Shown here: positions 1 through 9,024 of the stretch, piece after piece
Layout of the letters: every line of letters starts with the position of its first letter
Numbering within the stretch: position 1 is the first letter of the stretch
Source of the DNA: Clostridium beijerinckii HUN142
GTDB lineage: Bacteria; Bacillota; Clostridia; Clostridiales; Clostridiaceae
NCBI RefSeq assembly: GCF_000621745.1
Contig: NZ_KK211342.1
Span: forward strand, 2,660 to 42,288
DNA: 39,629 nt
Reading direction: 5' to 3'
Notes under the pieces: model-generated
The model's database searches: none
What the model saw: the letters and a program-made list of their open reading frames with translations, nothing else
What the model was told of the DNA's origin: nothing
Translations under genes and position numbers: made by a program

Positions 1-683
1 TCTCCAGTTGGACCTGTTGCTCCTGTGTCACCTGATGGTCCTGTTGCTCCAGTGTCACCTGATGGACCTGTTACTCCAGTATCTCCTGTTGGACCTGTTG
101 GTCCGGTAGGTCCAGTTGGACCTGGACCTGTTGCTCCTGTTGGTCCTAATGGAGCAAACGTTACACTTAATAATGGCCTCTGTGTTTGTAATGGCCATTC
201 TTTAGAGAAATATCCTATGATAGTATCCATTAAATTTTCTATACCTATTAAGGTTATACCGTTATTTGGTATAGATCCGTTTATCCATCCATTTACTATA
301 TCAGTTATATCAATACTAATATAATTTCCAACATCTCCATCAGTAATAGTTATAGAATATGGTGTAAAATTAGCTATAGGTGCAGTATTCCACGTAACAG
401 TATTTTCTGTGAAATTACTTGAATTTGTATATACTCGAACAGTTTGTGGTAATTGCGCCGAATCTGGTACATCATTTCTATAAACAAATAAATTTAGTGA
501 AGCGTTTGAAACATAGCTTCCTTGAGGAATACTAGATAAATTGAATTTTAATAAGCTTCTATATACGTCGCCAATCTGAATAAACATGCCTGTAAATAAG
601 TCACCTGATAACCCAAAATTGGCATTTGGATTTAACAATGATATATATGCATCATCTGTAGGACTTATAAATATAGTAGGCAT
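1..683 (-). CDS. DNRLRE-domain protein with collagen-like repeats (3' part outside window)
   Basis: Only the first 227 codons are inside the window; the gene runs off the left edge with no stop. Residues 1 to about 175 resemble a DNRLRE/CBM96-type beta-sandwich: a FNLSSIPQGSYVSNASLNLF segment, then TVRVYTNS, TVTWNTAP, a DITDIVNGWI-like segment and NNGITLIG. From about residue 180 the protein turns into Gly-X-Thr/Ser collagen-like triplets (GPTGPTGPTGDTG), as in BclA-type exosporium filaments. The ATG at 683 is preceded by AAGGAG at good spacing. A CATATATTA box (755-763, minus) fits a SigK/SigE -10, but no convincing -35 AC lies 16 nt upstream. Spore-surface localisation is inferred from the collagen repeats and neighbours. 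No signal peptide is seen, which agrees with mother-cell assembly. Confidence 0.8.
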   Translation of the reverse strand, partial: MPTIFISPTDDAYISLLNPNANFGLSGDLFTGMFIQIGDVYRSLLKFNLSSIPQGSYVSNASLNLFVYRNDVPDSAQLPQTVRVYTNSSNFTENTVTWNTAPIANFTPYSITITDGDVGNYISIDITDIVNGWINGSIPNNGITLIGIENLMDTIIGYFSKEWPLQTQRPLLSVTFAPLGPTGATGPGPTGPTGPTGPTGDTGVTGPSGDTGATGPSGDTGATGPTG

Positions 684-860
684 CCCACCATCTCCTTACT
701 TTTTATCTTTGTTTATCTTTTGTATTTAGTTATTTAAAATAAATTTAGCTACTATAATATATGTAAAACAAATAGTATTTGACACACGTTGCTAAACAAG
801 CGCGTTTAAAATATATTCCATAATAAATTCTGTTATAATCAAATTACATAATAAAAAATA

Positions 861-899
861 CCAACTTAAAGTATAAATTCATATACTTTAAAAAGTTGG
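861..899 (-). terminator. Terminator of the glycosyltransferase-methyltransferase gene
   Basis: Inverted repeat with arms 861-874 and 883-899 (CCAACTTAAAGTAT and its partner with a small bulge), followed on the minus strand by a T-rich tract. It lies 12 nt beyond the stop of the upstream gene. Confidence 0.75.
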
Positions 900-910
900 C
901 ACAACTATTA

Positions 911-2329
911 TTAAATATTATTATCTTTATCGTTAATATCTTTTTGAAACTTAGCTACATATTCATATGAAAGAAAATATTCCTTCATATTATTCCCAAT
1001 TACATTGCAAAGATTATTTAAAAATTTATTATCTTCTTGTGATATCTCTGTATAATAATGAAATATATAAGGATTTACATATCCACTTTCTTCGAATATT
1101 CTCTGTATGTCAGCCAATGTGAAAAACTTATTATAATTTCTTACGTTTAATATTGAATTTCTATTATACATGAAATTTCCGTTTAGCAATTCTTTGATTA
1201 CTGAATAATGCATTACATTAGATACTGTAGCTATTATATATCCTCCAGGCTTCAAAAATTTTTTTAACTCCTTCAATAGTTTCCACGGATCCTTACTTAA
1301 TTGGAGTCTATCTCCTATAATTATATAATCAAAAAAGTTTAATTTGTTTTCTTTAAATTTCATGGTGTATATATCTTCGAAATCTTCCGTCATTATTTCA
1401 ATCATTTTTCCGCATATCTTTGATATATTTTTATTTGTTTCTAGGCCATATATTTTAGCATTAGGATATATATATTTTAATCTAAATAATGTAGCGCCTA
1501 ATCCACAATCAAATTCAAGTATATTTAATTCTTTTTCATTTGTTTCAACTATTTGTCCTAGTATATCAAATTTTATAACGCTACTGTCGTTAGAATTAAA
1601 TCCCCATTTTTCTTCGAATCTTTGAGCATTTATAATTAGTGCATTGTTAAAGTTAGTAAAATCTTTTTTAAATGAAGTACTACCAAAATGATGTATAAAA
1701 CTATCATTGCAAACCATAAGCTTATATCCAGCTTCTATTATTCTCATGCATAAATCATCATCTTCAAAATTTCCAGGAGTGAACCTCTCATCTAAGTTTC
1801 CAATTTTATTAATAACTTTTCTTTTTACTAATATACAAAATGCTATTAATCGTGATTTTTGTTCCCATCTTTTTGGCGTAGATATATTATTATTACTTGC
1901 AAATTCAATCATATCATCAACATTACTATAAGATACATTAATGCCTTGATAGTTTGAACAATTATTGGTTATAGGTCCTACAGCACCAATAGTCTCATCA
2001 CTATATAGACATATTTTTAAATTCTCCAGCCATCTAGGTGCCACCTTGGTGTCATTATTTAATAATAAAATATCATTATCTTTTTCAGCCGCCTCTATTC
2101 CAACATTACATCCTCTCGGAAAACCTACGTTTTCATTATTTAAAATAAGTTTAATGTCATTTTGTTCTTTAAGCCATTCTCTAGTTCCATCTGTAGAATT
2201 ATTGTCCACAATGATTATTTCATAAGTCCCAGCAGTTGTATATTTTCTAATACTTTCAATACAAATACGATTATAATCAATATTGTTATAGGTTAAAATT
2301 ATTATTGAAGTCTTTCTATTCTCAAACAT
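911..2329 (-). CDS. Glycosyltransferase family 2 fused to a SAM-dependent methyltransferase
   Basis: 472 aa. Residues 7-245 are a GT2 (GT-A) domain: ILTYNN at 11-16, VDNNSTDGT at 41-49, LLNNDT at 89-94 as the DXD-like metal/nucleotide site, FEDDDLCMR at 188-196 and HHFGS at 213-217. Residues about 268-420 are a class I methyltransferase: LEFDCGLGATLF at 271-282 is motif I, an acidic LET follows, then FLKPGGYIIATVSN. This pairing recurs in surface-glycan loci where the sugar is added and then methylated; acceptor and donor cannot be told. RBS AAAGGAG lies 11 nt before the ATG. A CATAAAATA box (2409-2417, minus) could be a sporulation -10, but the -35 is poor. It sits between two spore-surface-like genes, so a role in glycosylating them is plausible but inferred. 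Confidence 0.85.
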   Translation of the reverse strand: MFENRKTSIIILTYNNIDYNRICIESIRKYTTAGTYEIIIVDNNSTDGTREWLKEQNDIKLILNNENVGFPRGCNVGIEAAEKDNDILLLNNDTKVAPRWLENLKICLYSDETIGAVGPITNNCSNYQGINVSYSNVDDMIEFASNNNISTPKRWEQKSRLIAFCILVKRKVINKIGNLDERFTPGNFEDDDLCMRIIEAGYKLMVCNDSFIHHFGSTSFKKDFTNFNNALIINAQRFEEKWGFNSNDSSVIKFDILGQIVETNEKELNILEFDCGLGATLFRLKYIYPNAKIYGLETNKNISKICGKMIEIMTEDFEDIYTMKFKENKLNFFDYIIIGDRLQLSKDPWKLLKELKKFLKPGGYIIATVSNVMHYSVIKELLNGNFMYNRNSILNVRNYNKFFTLADIQRIFEESGYVNPYIFHYYTEISQEDNKFLNNLCNVIGNNMKEYFLSYEYVAKFQKDINDKDNNI

Positions 2330-2559
2330 CAGACCTATATCTCCTTTAATACTGTTATCACTTATAAATTTTTTATCCTGTTCAAAAAGTAAATATCTTG
2401 ACTAGTTATATTTTATGAATAATTGACTGAAATCGCCACATTACATAGACTAAATATTCTTAATAATCTTTTATAGCCTTTAATTGAGGCTCTTTAAATT
2501 TCTTAGTCATATCTTTATAATGAAATTTATATGTATTATTAAGAGTAATATTAATGGTA

Positions 2560-2602
2560 AAATGGTTATCTTAAATTTAGTATTATTTTAAGATAACCAT
2601 TT
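2560..2602 (-). terminator. Strong inverted repeat, probable terminator of the Cys-rich gene
   Basis: 16-bp perfect arms (AAATGGTTATCTTAAA at 2560-2575 and its complement at 2587-2602) about 100 nt past the stop at 2704, with TTTTACC following on the minus strand. The rest of the 2330-2703 gap shows no gene. Confidence 0.55.
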
Positions 2603-2703
2603 ATCACAATGAAAATATTAATTTAATATTTTCAATCATAATCATAATCTATATGAGCGGTAATAATAGAGAACTATATTAAATAAAAAAACTGGTTACA
2701 CAC

Positions 2704-3648
2704 CTATCCTATAATTTCTCCATTTTTTATTATAACAGCATTAGGTGTTGTAAAGACTGCCATTGGTTCTCTGCTACTTATATATAATCTTCTATCTGCT
2801 ACAAATGAAAGATCTATATTAGCTGTGAAAGTTCCTGCTCCACCAACACTTGGTGCAATAAAATTACTTGTTGGAACTATACAGTCAACTGATAAATTAG
2901 TAGTATAGCTATCAGTTAAAGTCATTCTATTTCTGTTATTAGGCCAGCAAATTCTTCCTGTAAACACCATGTTAGTTATACCAAAAACGCTAAGTGGTAT
3001 AGCAGTTGTTCCTGGTTGAGCTAGGTTACTTGTAACAGCTGTAGCAGTAAATCTATTGCACCCTATTACCCCACTTGCAACTATACGTAAATTAGCTACT
3101 TGGAAAGCTCTATTTCTTTCAATGACTCTAAATCTTGTTCCAGGTTGAGTTGGAGCGCTGCAGCAGCAAGGTGGTTGCAAAGTAATAGTTCCATTTAATT
3201 CATCAAATAGATTTATAGCAGTACCAGGTGTAGTACTAACATTAAATAATGATGATGGTGTAATTGTAAATGTTTGTCCATTAATTACAATTTGACTATT
3301 AACAGGAACTGTTTGTGCTAATCCTATAAAATCGTAACTAATTCCTATTTGTTGAATACATACTAATTGACCTGCAACTAAGTTAGGATTAAGACTATCT
3401 AAATTAAAAGTTAGATTTGTTAATGATCCTATATCTTCTTTTTCACTAGTTACAGAATCATATAATTCATCTGCTAAAATTGGTAGACATACTGCATCTT
3501 CTATACAGCCACAACTTACACCTATTGGACCGCATCCTTCACAGCTACAGTTATCCTGCATATTTGATTGACAGCTTGTACAACAGTCCATTGTTGATCC
3601 AACTGATTGACATTGTGCTGTAGTAACACAATTTCTTATTTCAGACAT
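2704..3648 (-). CDS. Cysteine-rich protein, probably spore coat or exosporium
   Basis: 314 aa with 18 cysteines, 11 of them in the first 55 residues, in pairs and short spacings (DCCTSCQ, CSCEGCGPIG, SCGC). A CCC cluster lies in the middle (PPCCCSAP), and the rest is Thr/Asn/Val-rich beta-type sequence. There is no signal peptide or membrane segment. This composition suits a disulfide-crosslinked spore-surface protein such as those described for clostridial exosporia; I do not recognise the exact family and give no symbol. The ATG has a very strong RBS (AAGGAGG) and a SigK-like promoter lies 65-93 nt upstream, so late mother-cell expression is likely. It stands alone between two hairpins, separate from the sugar operon behind it. 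Confidence 0.7.
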   Translation of the reverse strand: MSEIRNCVTTAQCQSVGSTMDCCTSCQSNMQDNCSCEGCGPIGVSCGCIEDAVCLPILADELYDSVTSEKEDIGSLTNLTFNLDSLNPNLVAGQLVCIQQIGISYDFIGLAQTVPVNSQIVINGQTFTITPSSLFNVSTTPGTAINLFDELNGTITLQPPCCCSAPTQPGTRFRVIERNRAFQVANLRIVASGVIGCNRFTATAVTSNLAQPGTTAIPLSVFGITNMVFTGRICWPNNRNRMTLTDSYTTNLSVDCIVPTSNFIAPSVGGAGTFTANIDLSFVADRRLYISSREPMAVFTTPNAVIIKNGEIIG

Positions 3649-3713
3649 AATTTATATCCTCCTTGTATTGAAATTTGTCATTAAGTTCGATGATATTCCA
3701 TCTTTTTCTACTT

Positions 3714-3741
3714 TATTGTATGAAATAGATATATATATGTT
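3714..3741 (-). promoter_or_regulatory. SigK-like sporulation promoter for the Cys-rich gene
   Basis: Read on the minus strand: AAC at 3741-3739, exactly 16 nt, then CATACAATA at 3722-3714. This fits the Bacillus SigK pattern (AC, 16-17 nt, CATANNNTA), and the -10 also fits SigE. The predicted 5' leader is about 58 nt and ends in a strong RBS. Confidence 0.6.
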
Positions 3742-3871
3742 TCCACCTAATAATGGTGTTTTTTTCTTATTATTAAAAATAATACATAAATTCACCAAAC
3801 TAAAAATATAAATAATAGATTATTTGTTTTTGATTGATAATAACTAAAATTCAAAAGTTAGTTATAGTAAG

Positions 3872-3910
3872 AAAGTGCTTCAAATTATAAAAATCAACTT
3901 GAAACACTTT
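3872..3910 (-). terminator. Terminator at the end of the nonulosonic acid gene block
   Basis: Arms AAAGTGCTTCAA (3872-3883) and TTGAAACACTTT (3899-3910) with one mismatch, directly after the stop of the CMP-sugar synthetase gene; the minus-strand reading continues into CTTTCTT. Confidence 0.7.
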
Positions 3911-3911
3911 T

Positions 3912-4625
3912 TTAACTACAATTATTTATATGGAAGTGATTTTTCTGCATTAAAAATTCAGTATATTCAAAATCATCTAAATCATCTATATCTATTGACT
4001 TTTTTTTATCCATAATAAATGCATAACTATTTTCTTTGTAGATATATTTATATTTTAAGAAGTAGTGAACTTTTATTAAATAAATTGCTCCATTTAATCT
4101 ATAAAATTTTCCAAGATCTTGTCTTCGTATTTTGTTTATATCTGATAAGAAACCGTCTAACTTCATTTTATCATTTAGTTTTTTAGTTAATTGTGGAGCA
4201 TAATCACATTCACACATGCTAACTACAGAGTTTGCTTCCTTTTCACAAAATAATTTAAAAGCGCCTCTGATATCATATTTGTCCCTTAGCGGTGATGTTG
4301 GTTGTAATATCATTAGAGAATCATATTTTTTTCCTATATTCTTTAATTTTAATAATACATCTTCTACTACATCAATAGTATTTGCTGTATCTTCAGCTAA
4401 TTTTTTTTCTCTTAAAAATGGAACCCAAGCTCCATATCCTTCAGCTATTTTTTTATACTTTTCTGAGTCTGTAGATACGATTACATCTTCAAAAATTCTG
4501 CTTCTAATTGATTCTTCTATAGTGTAAGCTATTAATGGTTTACCGTTTAAATTCTTTATATTTTTATCCTTAATCCCTTTAGATCCGCTTCTTGCGGGTA
4601 TTACAGCTAAAATTTTCTCACACAT
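3912..4625 (-). CDS. legF: CMP-legionaminic acid synthetase-like cytidylyltransferase (LegF/NeuA family)
   Basis: 237 aa, normal length for the family. The N-terminal nucleotide-binding signature PARSGSKGIKDKNI (10-23) is typical of CMP-NeuAc/CMP-Leg synthetases. NGKPLIAYTI, VSTDSEKY, LQPTSPLR and a C-terminal SIDIDDLDDFEYTE, matching the catalytic Asp region, follow. It should activate the free nonulosonic acid with CTP to CMP-sugar in the cytosol, the last step before transfer. As last gene of the block, 106 nt behind the guanylyltransferase, it ends at a terminator. Neu or pseudaminate specificity cannot be excluded from this gene alone; the neighbouring LegB/LegC/LegG-like genes favour legionaminic acid. 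Confidence 0.85.
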   Translation of the reverse strand: MCEKILAVIPARSGSKGIKDKNIKNLNGKPLIAYTIEESIRSRIFEDVIVSTDSEKYKKIAEGYGAWVPFLREKKLAEDTANTIDVVEDVLLKLKNIGKKYDSLMILQPTSPLRDKYDIRGAFKLFCEKEANSVVSMCECDYAPQLTKKLNDKMKLDGFLSDINKIRRQDLGKFYRLNGAIYLIKVHYFLKYKYIYKENSYAFIMDKKKSIDIDDLDDFEYTEFLMQKNHFHINNCS

Positions 4626-4731
4626 ATAATTTCCTCACCAATAATAAATTAATGCTTCTATGGTAAAATACATCAAATTTACTCATATAATTAAAAACTG
4701 TTTGCAGGTTATACATAAACATATATATAAC

Positions 4732-5778
4732 CTATATATCTAATCTTTCTATCATGTTTTTCATCGATTTAAACTCACCCATATCCAGCCAGTTCTTATC
4801 ACTTATAGGATATATACCTACCCTATCTCCATTTAATAAACACTCCTTAATTAAATCTGTCATATCAAAGTATGAATTTTTAGGAATATATTTTAATATA
4901 TCTGTTTCTATAATATACATGCCTGTGTTAACCCAGAATTCATAGTTTGGTTTTTCATTAATTGACTTTATGTCTCCATTTTCACTTAGGTTAAAAACTC
5001 CATATGGAATCACATAATTTTTTAAGGCAGTAATAACTGTTATTTTATTATTATTCTTTTTATGGCTTTCTAAGATCCTTGTATAATTGGCATCAACTAA
5101 TATATCACAATTACTTAAAAAAAAAGTACTTAATGATTTATCCTTTAATATACTCAAACTTCCTGCCGTGCCAAGGGGAATTTCTTCTTCTATTAGTGAA
5201 ATACTATATGGTAATTTCTGATTAAAATAAGCCTTCATTATTTCCTTTTTATCATTTATAGTAATATAGAAATCTTTAAATTTAAATTCTAAAAATTTAT
5301 TTATTATTCTCTCGATTATTGGTATATCTCCAATAGGAATGAGTGCTTTTGGAATAATTTTGGTATATGGATATAATCTTGTACCTTTTCCGCCTGCCAT
5401 GATTACCACTGGGATATTAATAGTTTCAGTATAATCAGATATATTGTCATATAAATCATTCCAAAATATTATGTCTATAACTTCTTTTGCTTCGTTTACT
5501 ATTGGTATACTTTCAATAGAATAGTTTTTCATAATATCTTTTGCTTTGTTTATATTTTCCTTGGTTAAATATTTTGGAGTTGTATTCATTATATTATTTA
5601 TTGATGATGATAAATCTCCATTTGCTAAAATCCATCTTCTTATATCTCCATCTGTAACTACTCCAATTAATTTATTACTTTCCGTTACTATAAGAACCTT
5701 TTTAGCAGTTTTATTTAATTTTTCGATTGCTTTTGTTATAGATGTATCTCTACTTATAAAAAGAGTTTGAATATTCAT
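4732..5778 (-). CDS. ptmE: CBS-domain nucleotidyltransferase, PtmE-like glucosamine-1-phosphate guanylyltransferase
   Basis: 348 aa from the ATG at 5778, chosen because CAAGGAG lies just before it; the longer frame to 5862 runs into the upstream gene. Residues 1-115 form a CBS pair (VLIVTESNKLIGVVTDGDIR). Residues about 120-348 are a sugar nucleotidyltransferase with MAGGKGTRLYPYTKIIPKAL at 127-146, then LGTAGSL and a WLDMGEF-like end. The same CBS-NTase layout occurs in Campylobacter PtmE, which makes GDP-GlcN for the legionaminic route. That reaction would feed LegB here through GDP-GlcNAc. It lies 20 nt after the aminotransferase gene. An alternative is a mannose-1-phosphate guanylyltransferase-like activity; context favours PtmE. 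Confidence 0.8.
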   Translation of the reverse strand: MNIQTLFISRDTSITKAIEKLNKTAKKVLIVTESNKLIGVVTDGDIRRWILANGDLSSSINNIMNTTPKYLTKENINKAKDIMKNYSIESIPIVNEAKEVIDIIFWNDLYDNISDYTETINIPVVIMAGGKGTRLYPYTKIIPKALIPIGDIPIIERIINKFLEFKFKDFYITINDKKEIMKAYFNQKLPYSISLIEEEIPLGTAGSLSILKDKSLSTFFLSNCDILVDANYTRILESHKKNNNKITVITALKNYVIPYGVFNLSENGDIKSINEKPNYEFWVNTGMYIIETDILKYIPKNSYFDMTDLIKECLLNGDRVGIYPISDKNWLDMGEFKSMKNMIERLDI

Positions 5779-5798
5779 AAGAACACTCCTTGAGTTAT

Positions 5799-6947
5799 TT
5801 ACGCTTTTTTCAACGTGTTTATGATATATTCTATGCTTTCTTTTTTTAAGTTGGTACTGCATGGAATGTTTAATATTTTATTATAATATAGATTAGCTTT
5901 TTCTATTTTATAAGATTGATTATCTAGATATGGTTTTTGAGTGTGTATTAATTTCCAAATAGGCCTAGTTTGAATTTTATTTTGTGATAAATATATCAAT
6001 AATTGATCCCTATTTAATTTAAAATCATTTATAGCTAATGAATAGAACCAATGATTGTCTCTAGCTTCCTTATTATAGCCCAAAAGAGTAATTCCTTTTA
6101 TACTGCTCATTTTTGATTTATATAACTCATAATTTCTAATTTTTATATCAATAAATTCTTCTATTTTTTCAAGCTGCGCTACTCCTAAAGCACCTTGTAA
6201 ATTAGTCATTCTATAATTATACCCTATATGATCATGTACATAATACAATTCATCATCTTTAGCTTGTGTTGACAGATATTTAGCTCTTTTTATGTCCTCA
6301 GAAGATCTTGATACTAAAAGTCCGCCACCACCAGTAGTTATTATTTTATTTGCATTAAATGAATAAGCTCCAAAATCTCCTATTGTTCCAGCAAATTTAC
6401 CTTTGTATTTTCCGCTAAGGTAGTAGGTTCCTAGAGCTTCGGTAGAATCCTCTATTAACTTTAAATTATATTTGTTAGTTAATTCAATGATCTTTTCAAT
6501 GTTAGCCATATTTCCAAAGACATGTACAACTATAACTGCCTTTATTATTTTATTAGTTGATTTATTTTTCAATCCATTTTTAGTCATTACGCATTGAGTT
6601 TCTAGGAACTCTTTAAGCTTATAATAATCCAGATTTAGGCTATCATCACAATCCATAAATACTGGATCTGCGCCTAAATATTTAACTGGGTTAACAGCTG
6701 CAATAAATGTAAGGGTAGGAACAATAACTTCGTTATTATTTGTAACTCCTGATAATATTAATGCTAAATGAATTGCTGCAGTACCACTTTGACATGCAAT
6801 TGCATTATCTACATTTAGATAGCTTTTTATATCATTTTCAAATTTGCTTACATAATTCCCAGATGTAGAAACCCACTCACTTCTAATAGCATCTACTACA
6901 TATTTCTCTTCATTTCCTTTTAAATTTGGTACAGATAGCGGTATCAT
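5799..6947 (-). CDS. legC: PLP-dependent sugar aminotransferase (LegC-like, DegT/DnrJ/EryC1)
   Basis: 382 aa, full length. ACQSGTAAIHLAL (51-63) is the PLP phosphate-binding loop, EDSTEALG (166-173) contains the PLP-ring Asp167, and the Schiff-base lysine is Lys201 in SFNANKIITTGGGG. It should aminate C4 of the 4-keto-6-deoxy GDP-GlcNAc made by LegB. RBS TTTGGAG precedes the ATG. It is followed 20 nt later by the CBS-nucleotidyltransferase, but a 237-nt gap holding a hairpin separates it from the PIG-L gene upstream, so expression may be uneven across this point. Confidence 0.87.
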   Translation of the reverse strand: MIPLSVPNLKGNEEKYVVDAIRSEWVSTSGNYVSKFENDIKSYLNVDNAIACQSGTAAIHLALILSGVTNNNEVIVPTLTFIAAVNPVKYLGADPVFMDCDDSLNLDYYKLKEFLETQCVMTKNGLKNKSTNKIIKAVIVVHVFGNMANIEKIIELTNKYNLKLIEDSTEALGTYYLSGKYKGKFAGTIGDFGAYSFNANKIITTGGGGLLVSRSSEDIKRAKYLSTQAKDDELYYVHDHIGYNYRMTNLQGALGVAQLEKIEEFIDIKIRNYELYKSKMSSIKGITLLGYNKEARDNHWFYSLAINDFKLNRDQLLIYLSQNKIQTRPIWKLIHTQKPYLDNQSYKIEKANLYYNKILNIPCSTNLKKESIEYIINTLKKA

Positions 6948-7062
6948 GGTTTCATCTCCAAACTTTTTTTCTTATATTTTTCAATTGCCTTTTATATATT
7001 AGTCTTATAGGTATCCAATTTAAGAATTTAACTTATTAGATGAACATATTTACAAAATTGCT

Positions 7063-7143
7063 AGAACTTTAAGCTCATATCTTCACTAGAAATCATAAAT
7101 ATATTTGTGAAGAAAACATTTGAAAATGAGCTGTTAAAGGTTC
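7063..7143. repeat. Intra-operon stem-loop upstream of the aminotransferase gene
   Basis: Imperfect inverted repeat in the 237-nt gap between the PIG-L and LegC genes. AGAACTTTAA and GCTCAT pair with ATGAGC and TTAAAGGTTCT, and the inner TCTTCAC pairs with GTGAAGA. There is no T-run, so it looks more like a processing or attenuation structure than a terminator. Confidence 0.4.
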
Positions 7144-7184
7144 TTAAGCAGATAATTACATTTTTTAATAAGTGAGCAATTATA

Positions 7185-7856
7185 TTAGTCTATTCTCTCT
7201 TTTAATAACATAAATGCCTCGGCATTTTTATAGCCTGAAGTTCCACCCCTGAATACTGAGAGGCCTTTTACTACATCAACAGACCTTGGGAATGGAGCGT
7301 CTCCTATTTCACTTTTAAAGATGTTAATAATATTCAGTTTTTTCTCTAGAAACTCTTCTATATTAACGAATACGTTTGGATTAAAAGTTCCTATATAATT
7401 ATTTATTCCAAATTCAGTTTCGGATAATGTTTCATAGGCATAAACTTTTTTTATTTTTTCATGCCTAAACCATTTTGTGCAGGAGATTGCTGCTTCTGAA
7501 ACAGTTCTATGGTCGCTATGTATATCTCCATAATTAGGTACATACATAGTATCGCATTTTGATTCGATAATACATTCAGACAATTTTTTTACTAAATCCT
7601 TAATTGGGATTTTATCTAATAGTGTTGTTGGGAATCCTAATTCAAATAGCTTTTCAAATTTATATTCCTGCGCAACAGCGGCAATTTCTGACTCTCTTCT
7701 GCCTATGATTTCCTTGGAAAAACCCAATTCTTCTTTCATAGAAGTCACTATTGCCCAATAAACTTTATCACCACTTTTTATATGTTTTAGTATAGTTCCA
7801 CCGCATCCAAAAGTTTCATCATCTGGATGTGGTGCTACAACTAAAATATTACTCAT
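7185..7856 (-). CDS. PIG-L/LmbE-family N-deacetylase
   Basis: 223 aa. The zinc-site signature is clear: APHPDDETFGCGG at 8-20 (His10, Asp12, Asp13) and HSDH at 113-116. Family members remove N-acetyl groups from GlcNAc-type substrates. Here it lies inside a legionaminic acid gene set, overlapping the LegG gene by 8 nt with RBS ATGGAGGG, so it is probably translationally coupled. It is not part of the standard Leg pathway, so it may de-N-acetylate the nonulosonic acid or a precursor, allowing the nearby GNAT to add another acyl group. The substrate is inferred only from context. Confidence 0.85.
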   Translation of the reverse strand: MSNILVVAPHPDDETFGCGGTILKHIKSGDKVYWAIVTSMKEELGFSKEIIGRRESEIAAVAQEYKFEKLFELGFPTTLLDKIPIKDLVKKLSECIIESKCDTMYVPNYGDIHSDHRTVSEAAISCTKWFRHEKIKKVYAYETLSETEFGINNYIGTFNPNVFVNIEEFLEKKLNIINIFKSEIGDAPFPRSVDVVKGLSVFRGGTSGYKNAEAFMLLKERID

Positions 7857-9024
7857 AATATCCCTCCATTAATAATGGGTCTTCTGATTTAGATACATAG
7901 GATTCAAAATCTAAACTTCTCATTAAGTTTATAATTTTATCAATAGAGTCTCCATCTCCATATGGACATTCTACTTTACTTAATAAGATCTGAAATTCTC
8001 TAGTCATAACTTTTTCTATACCTTTTATTATGTTATTGATTCCTTGTTCAACAAAAATAACATTTGCTGCACATAATCTTCCCTTTTGTCTATTTCCAAC
8101 ATTAATTGCTCCTAATTTTAATAAGGGCGCTTCATATAATCCAGCGCTTGAATTTCCGATCATAAACATACAATTTCTAAGTAGGTTTACAAATAACTCT
8201 CTAGGAAGATTTTTATAAAATTTAAAGTTATCTTTACTTGAGTATTTATCTATTATTTTTATTATTTCTTTATTTCCTGCATCTACGTTTGGATAACTCG
8301 CAAAGGTTTTTATAGATTTTTTCTCTAAAGATATTAGAATTTCCTCAAAATGTTTTCCAGCTTCATTTTCCTCACCTGCAAATGGGTGATATATCATGAC
8401 TGCATAATTATCCCAGCACGGTCTATCCAGACTATTAAGGACATCTTTTTTATTAATGTATTTTGTAGATAAGAACTTATCTAAAGCAGGACTTCCTACA
8501 TTAAATATTCTACGCTCATGTTCTCCAGATTTTATTAATCTTTTTTTTGATTCCTGATTACTTACGAAATGGAGAGACGATAATTTAGATACAGCATGCC
8601 TTATTGGATTGTCAATATTTCCATCTAAAGCGTGATCGCCTCCAAAAAAATGTATCGTAGGAATTCTCAAATATGTTCCTATTAGCCCTCCCACAACAAC
8701 CTCTTCTCTATCACCAGCGTATATTATAATATCAGGTTTATATTCTACTATTGTATGAATACAGTCTTGTAGCAAAATGGATAACGACTTAATTCTAGAT
8801 GCTCTTGAATTAGAATCAATTAAATTTTCGATTTTGGCTATTACTGGAATTTTATCTTGTACTATGTTGTCAAAAGTGTATCCATATGTCTCAGATAGGT
8901 GAGCACCCGATACTATCAATTTTATTTCGAAATCACTTGATTCGTTAAGTTTTTTATATAGAAGACTTAATAGATCATAATCTGATCTTATCCCTGTAAA
9001 TCCTAAAACCTTTTTAATAGACAT
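7849..9024 (-). CDS. legG: NDP-sugar hydrolysing 2-epimerase (LegG/NeuC family)
   Basis: 391 aa, usual length. N-terminal GFTGIRSDYDLLSLLYKKL is the family start, followed by IYAGDREEVVVGG, FFGGDHALDGNIDNPIRHAVSKLSS-type sequence, YHPFAGEENE and MIGNSSAGLYEAP. Members release the nucleotide and epimerise C2, giving 2,4-diacetamido-2,4,6-trideoxymannose in the Leg route. The start overlaps the end of the GNAT gene by 11 nt, with GGGGGAT as RBS, and the end overlaps the PIG-L gene. NeuC for sialic acid is the alternative; the LegB/LegC neighbours argue for LegG. Confidence 0.85.
   Translation of the reverse strand: MSIKKVLGFTGIRSDYDLLSLLYKKLNESSDFEIKLIVSGAHLSETYGYTFDNIVQDKIPVIAKIENLIDSNSRASRIKSLSILLQDCIHTIVEYKPDIIIYAGDREEVVVGGLIGTYLRIPTIHFFGGDHALDGNIDNPIRHAVSKLSSLHFVSNQESKKRLIKSGEHERRIFNVGSPALDKFLSTKYINKKDVLNSLDRPCWDNYAVMIYHPFAGEENEAGKHFEEILISLEKKSIKTFASYPNVDAGNKEIIKIIDKYSSKDNFKFYKNLPRELFVNLLRNCMFMIGNSSAGLYEAPLLKLGAINVGNRQKGRLCAANVIFVEQGINNIIKGIEKVMTREFQILLSKVECPYGDGDSIDKIINLMRSLDFESYVSKSEDPLLMEGYYE

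Noticed and set aside
25..324. Plus-strand ORF rich in Pro-Val-Gly
   Set aside because: It is the antisense reading of the collagen-like repeat of the minus-strand gene.
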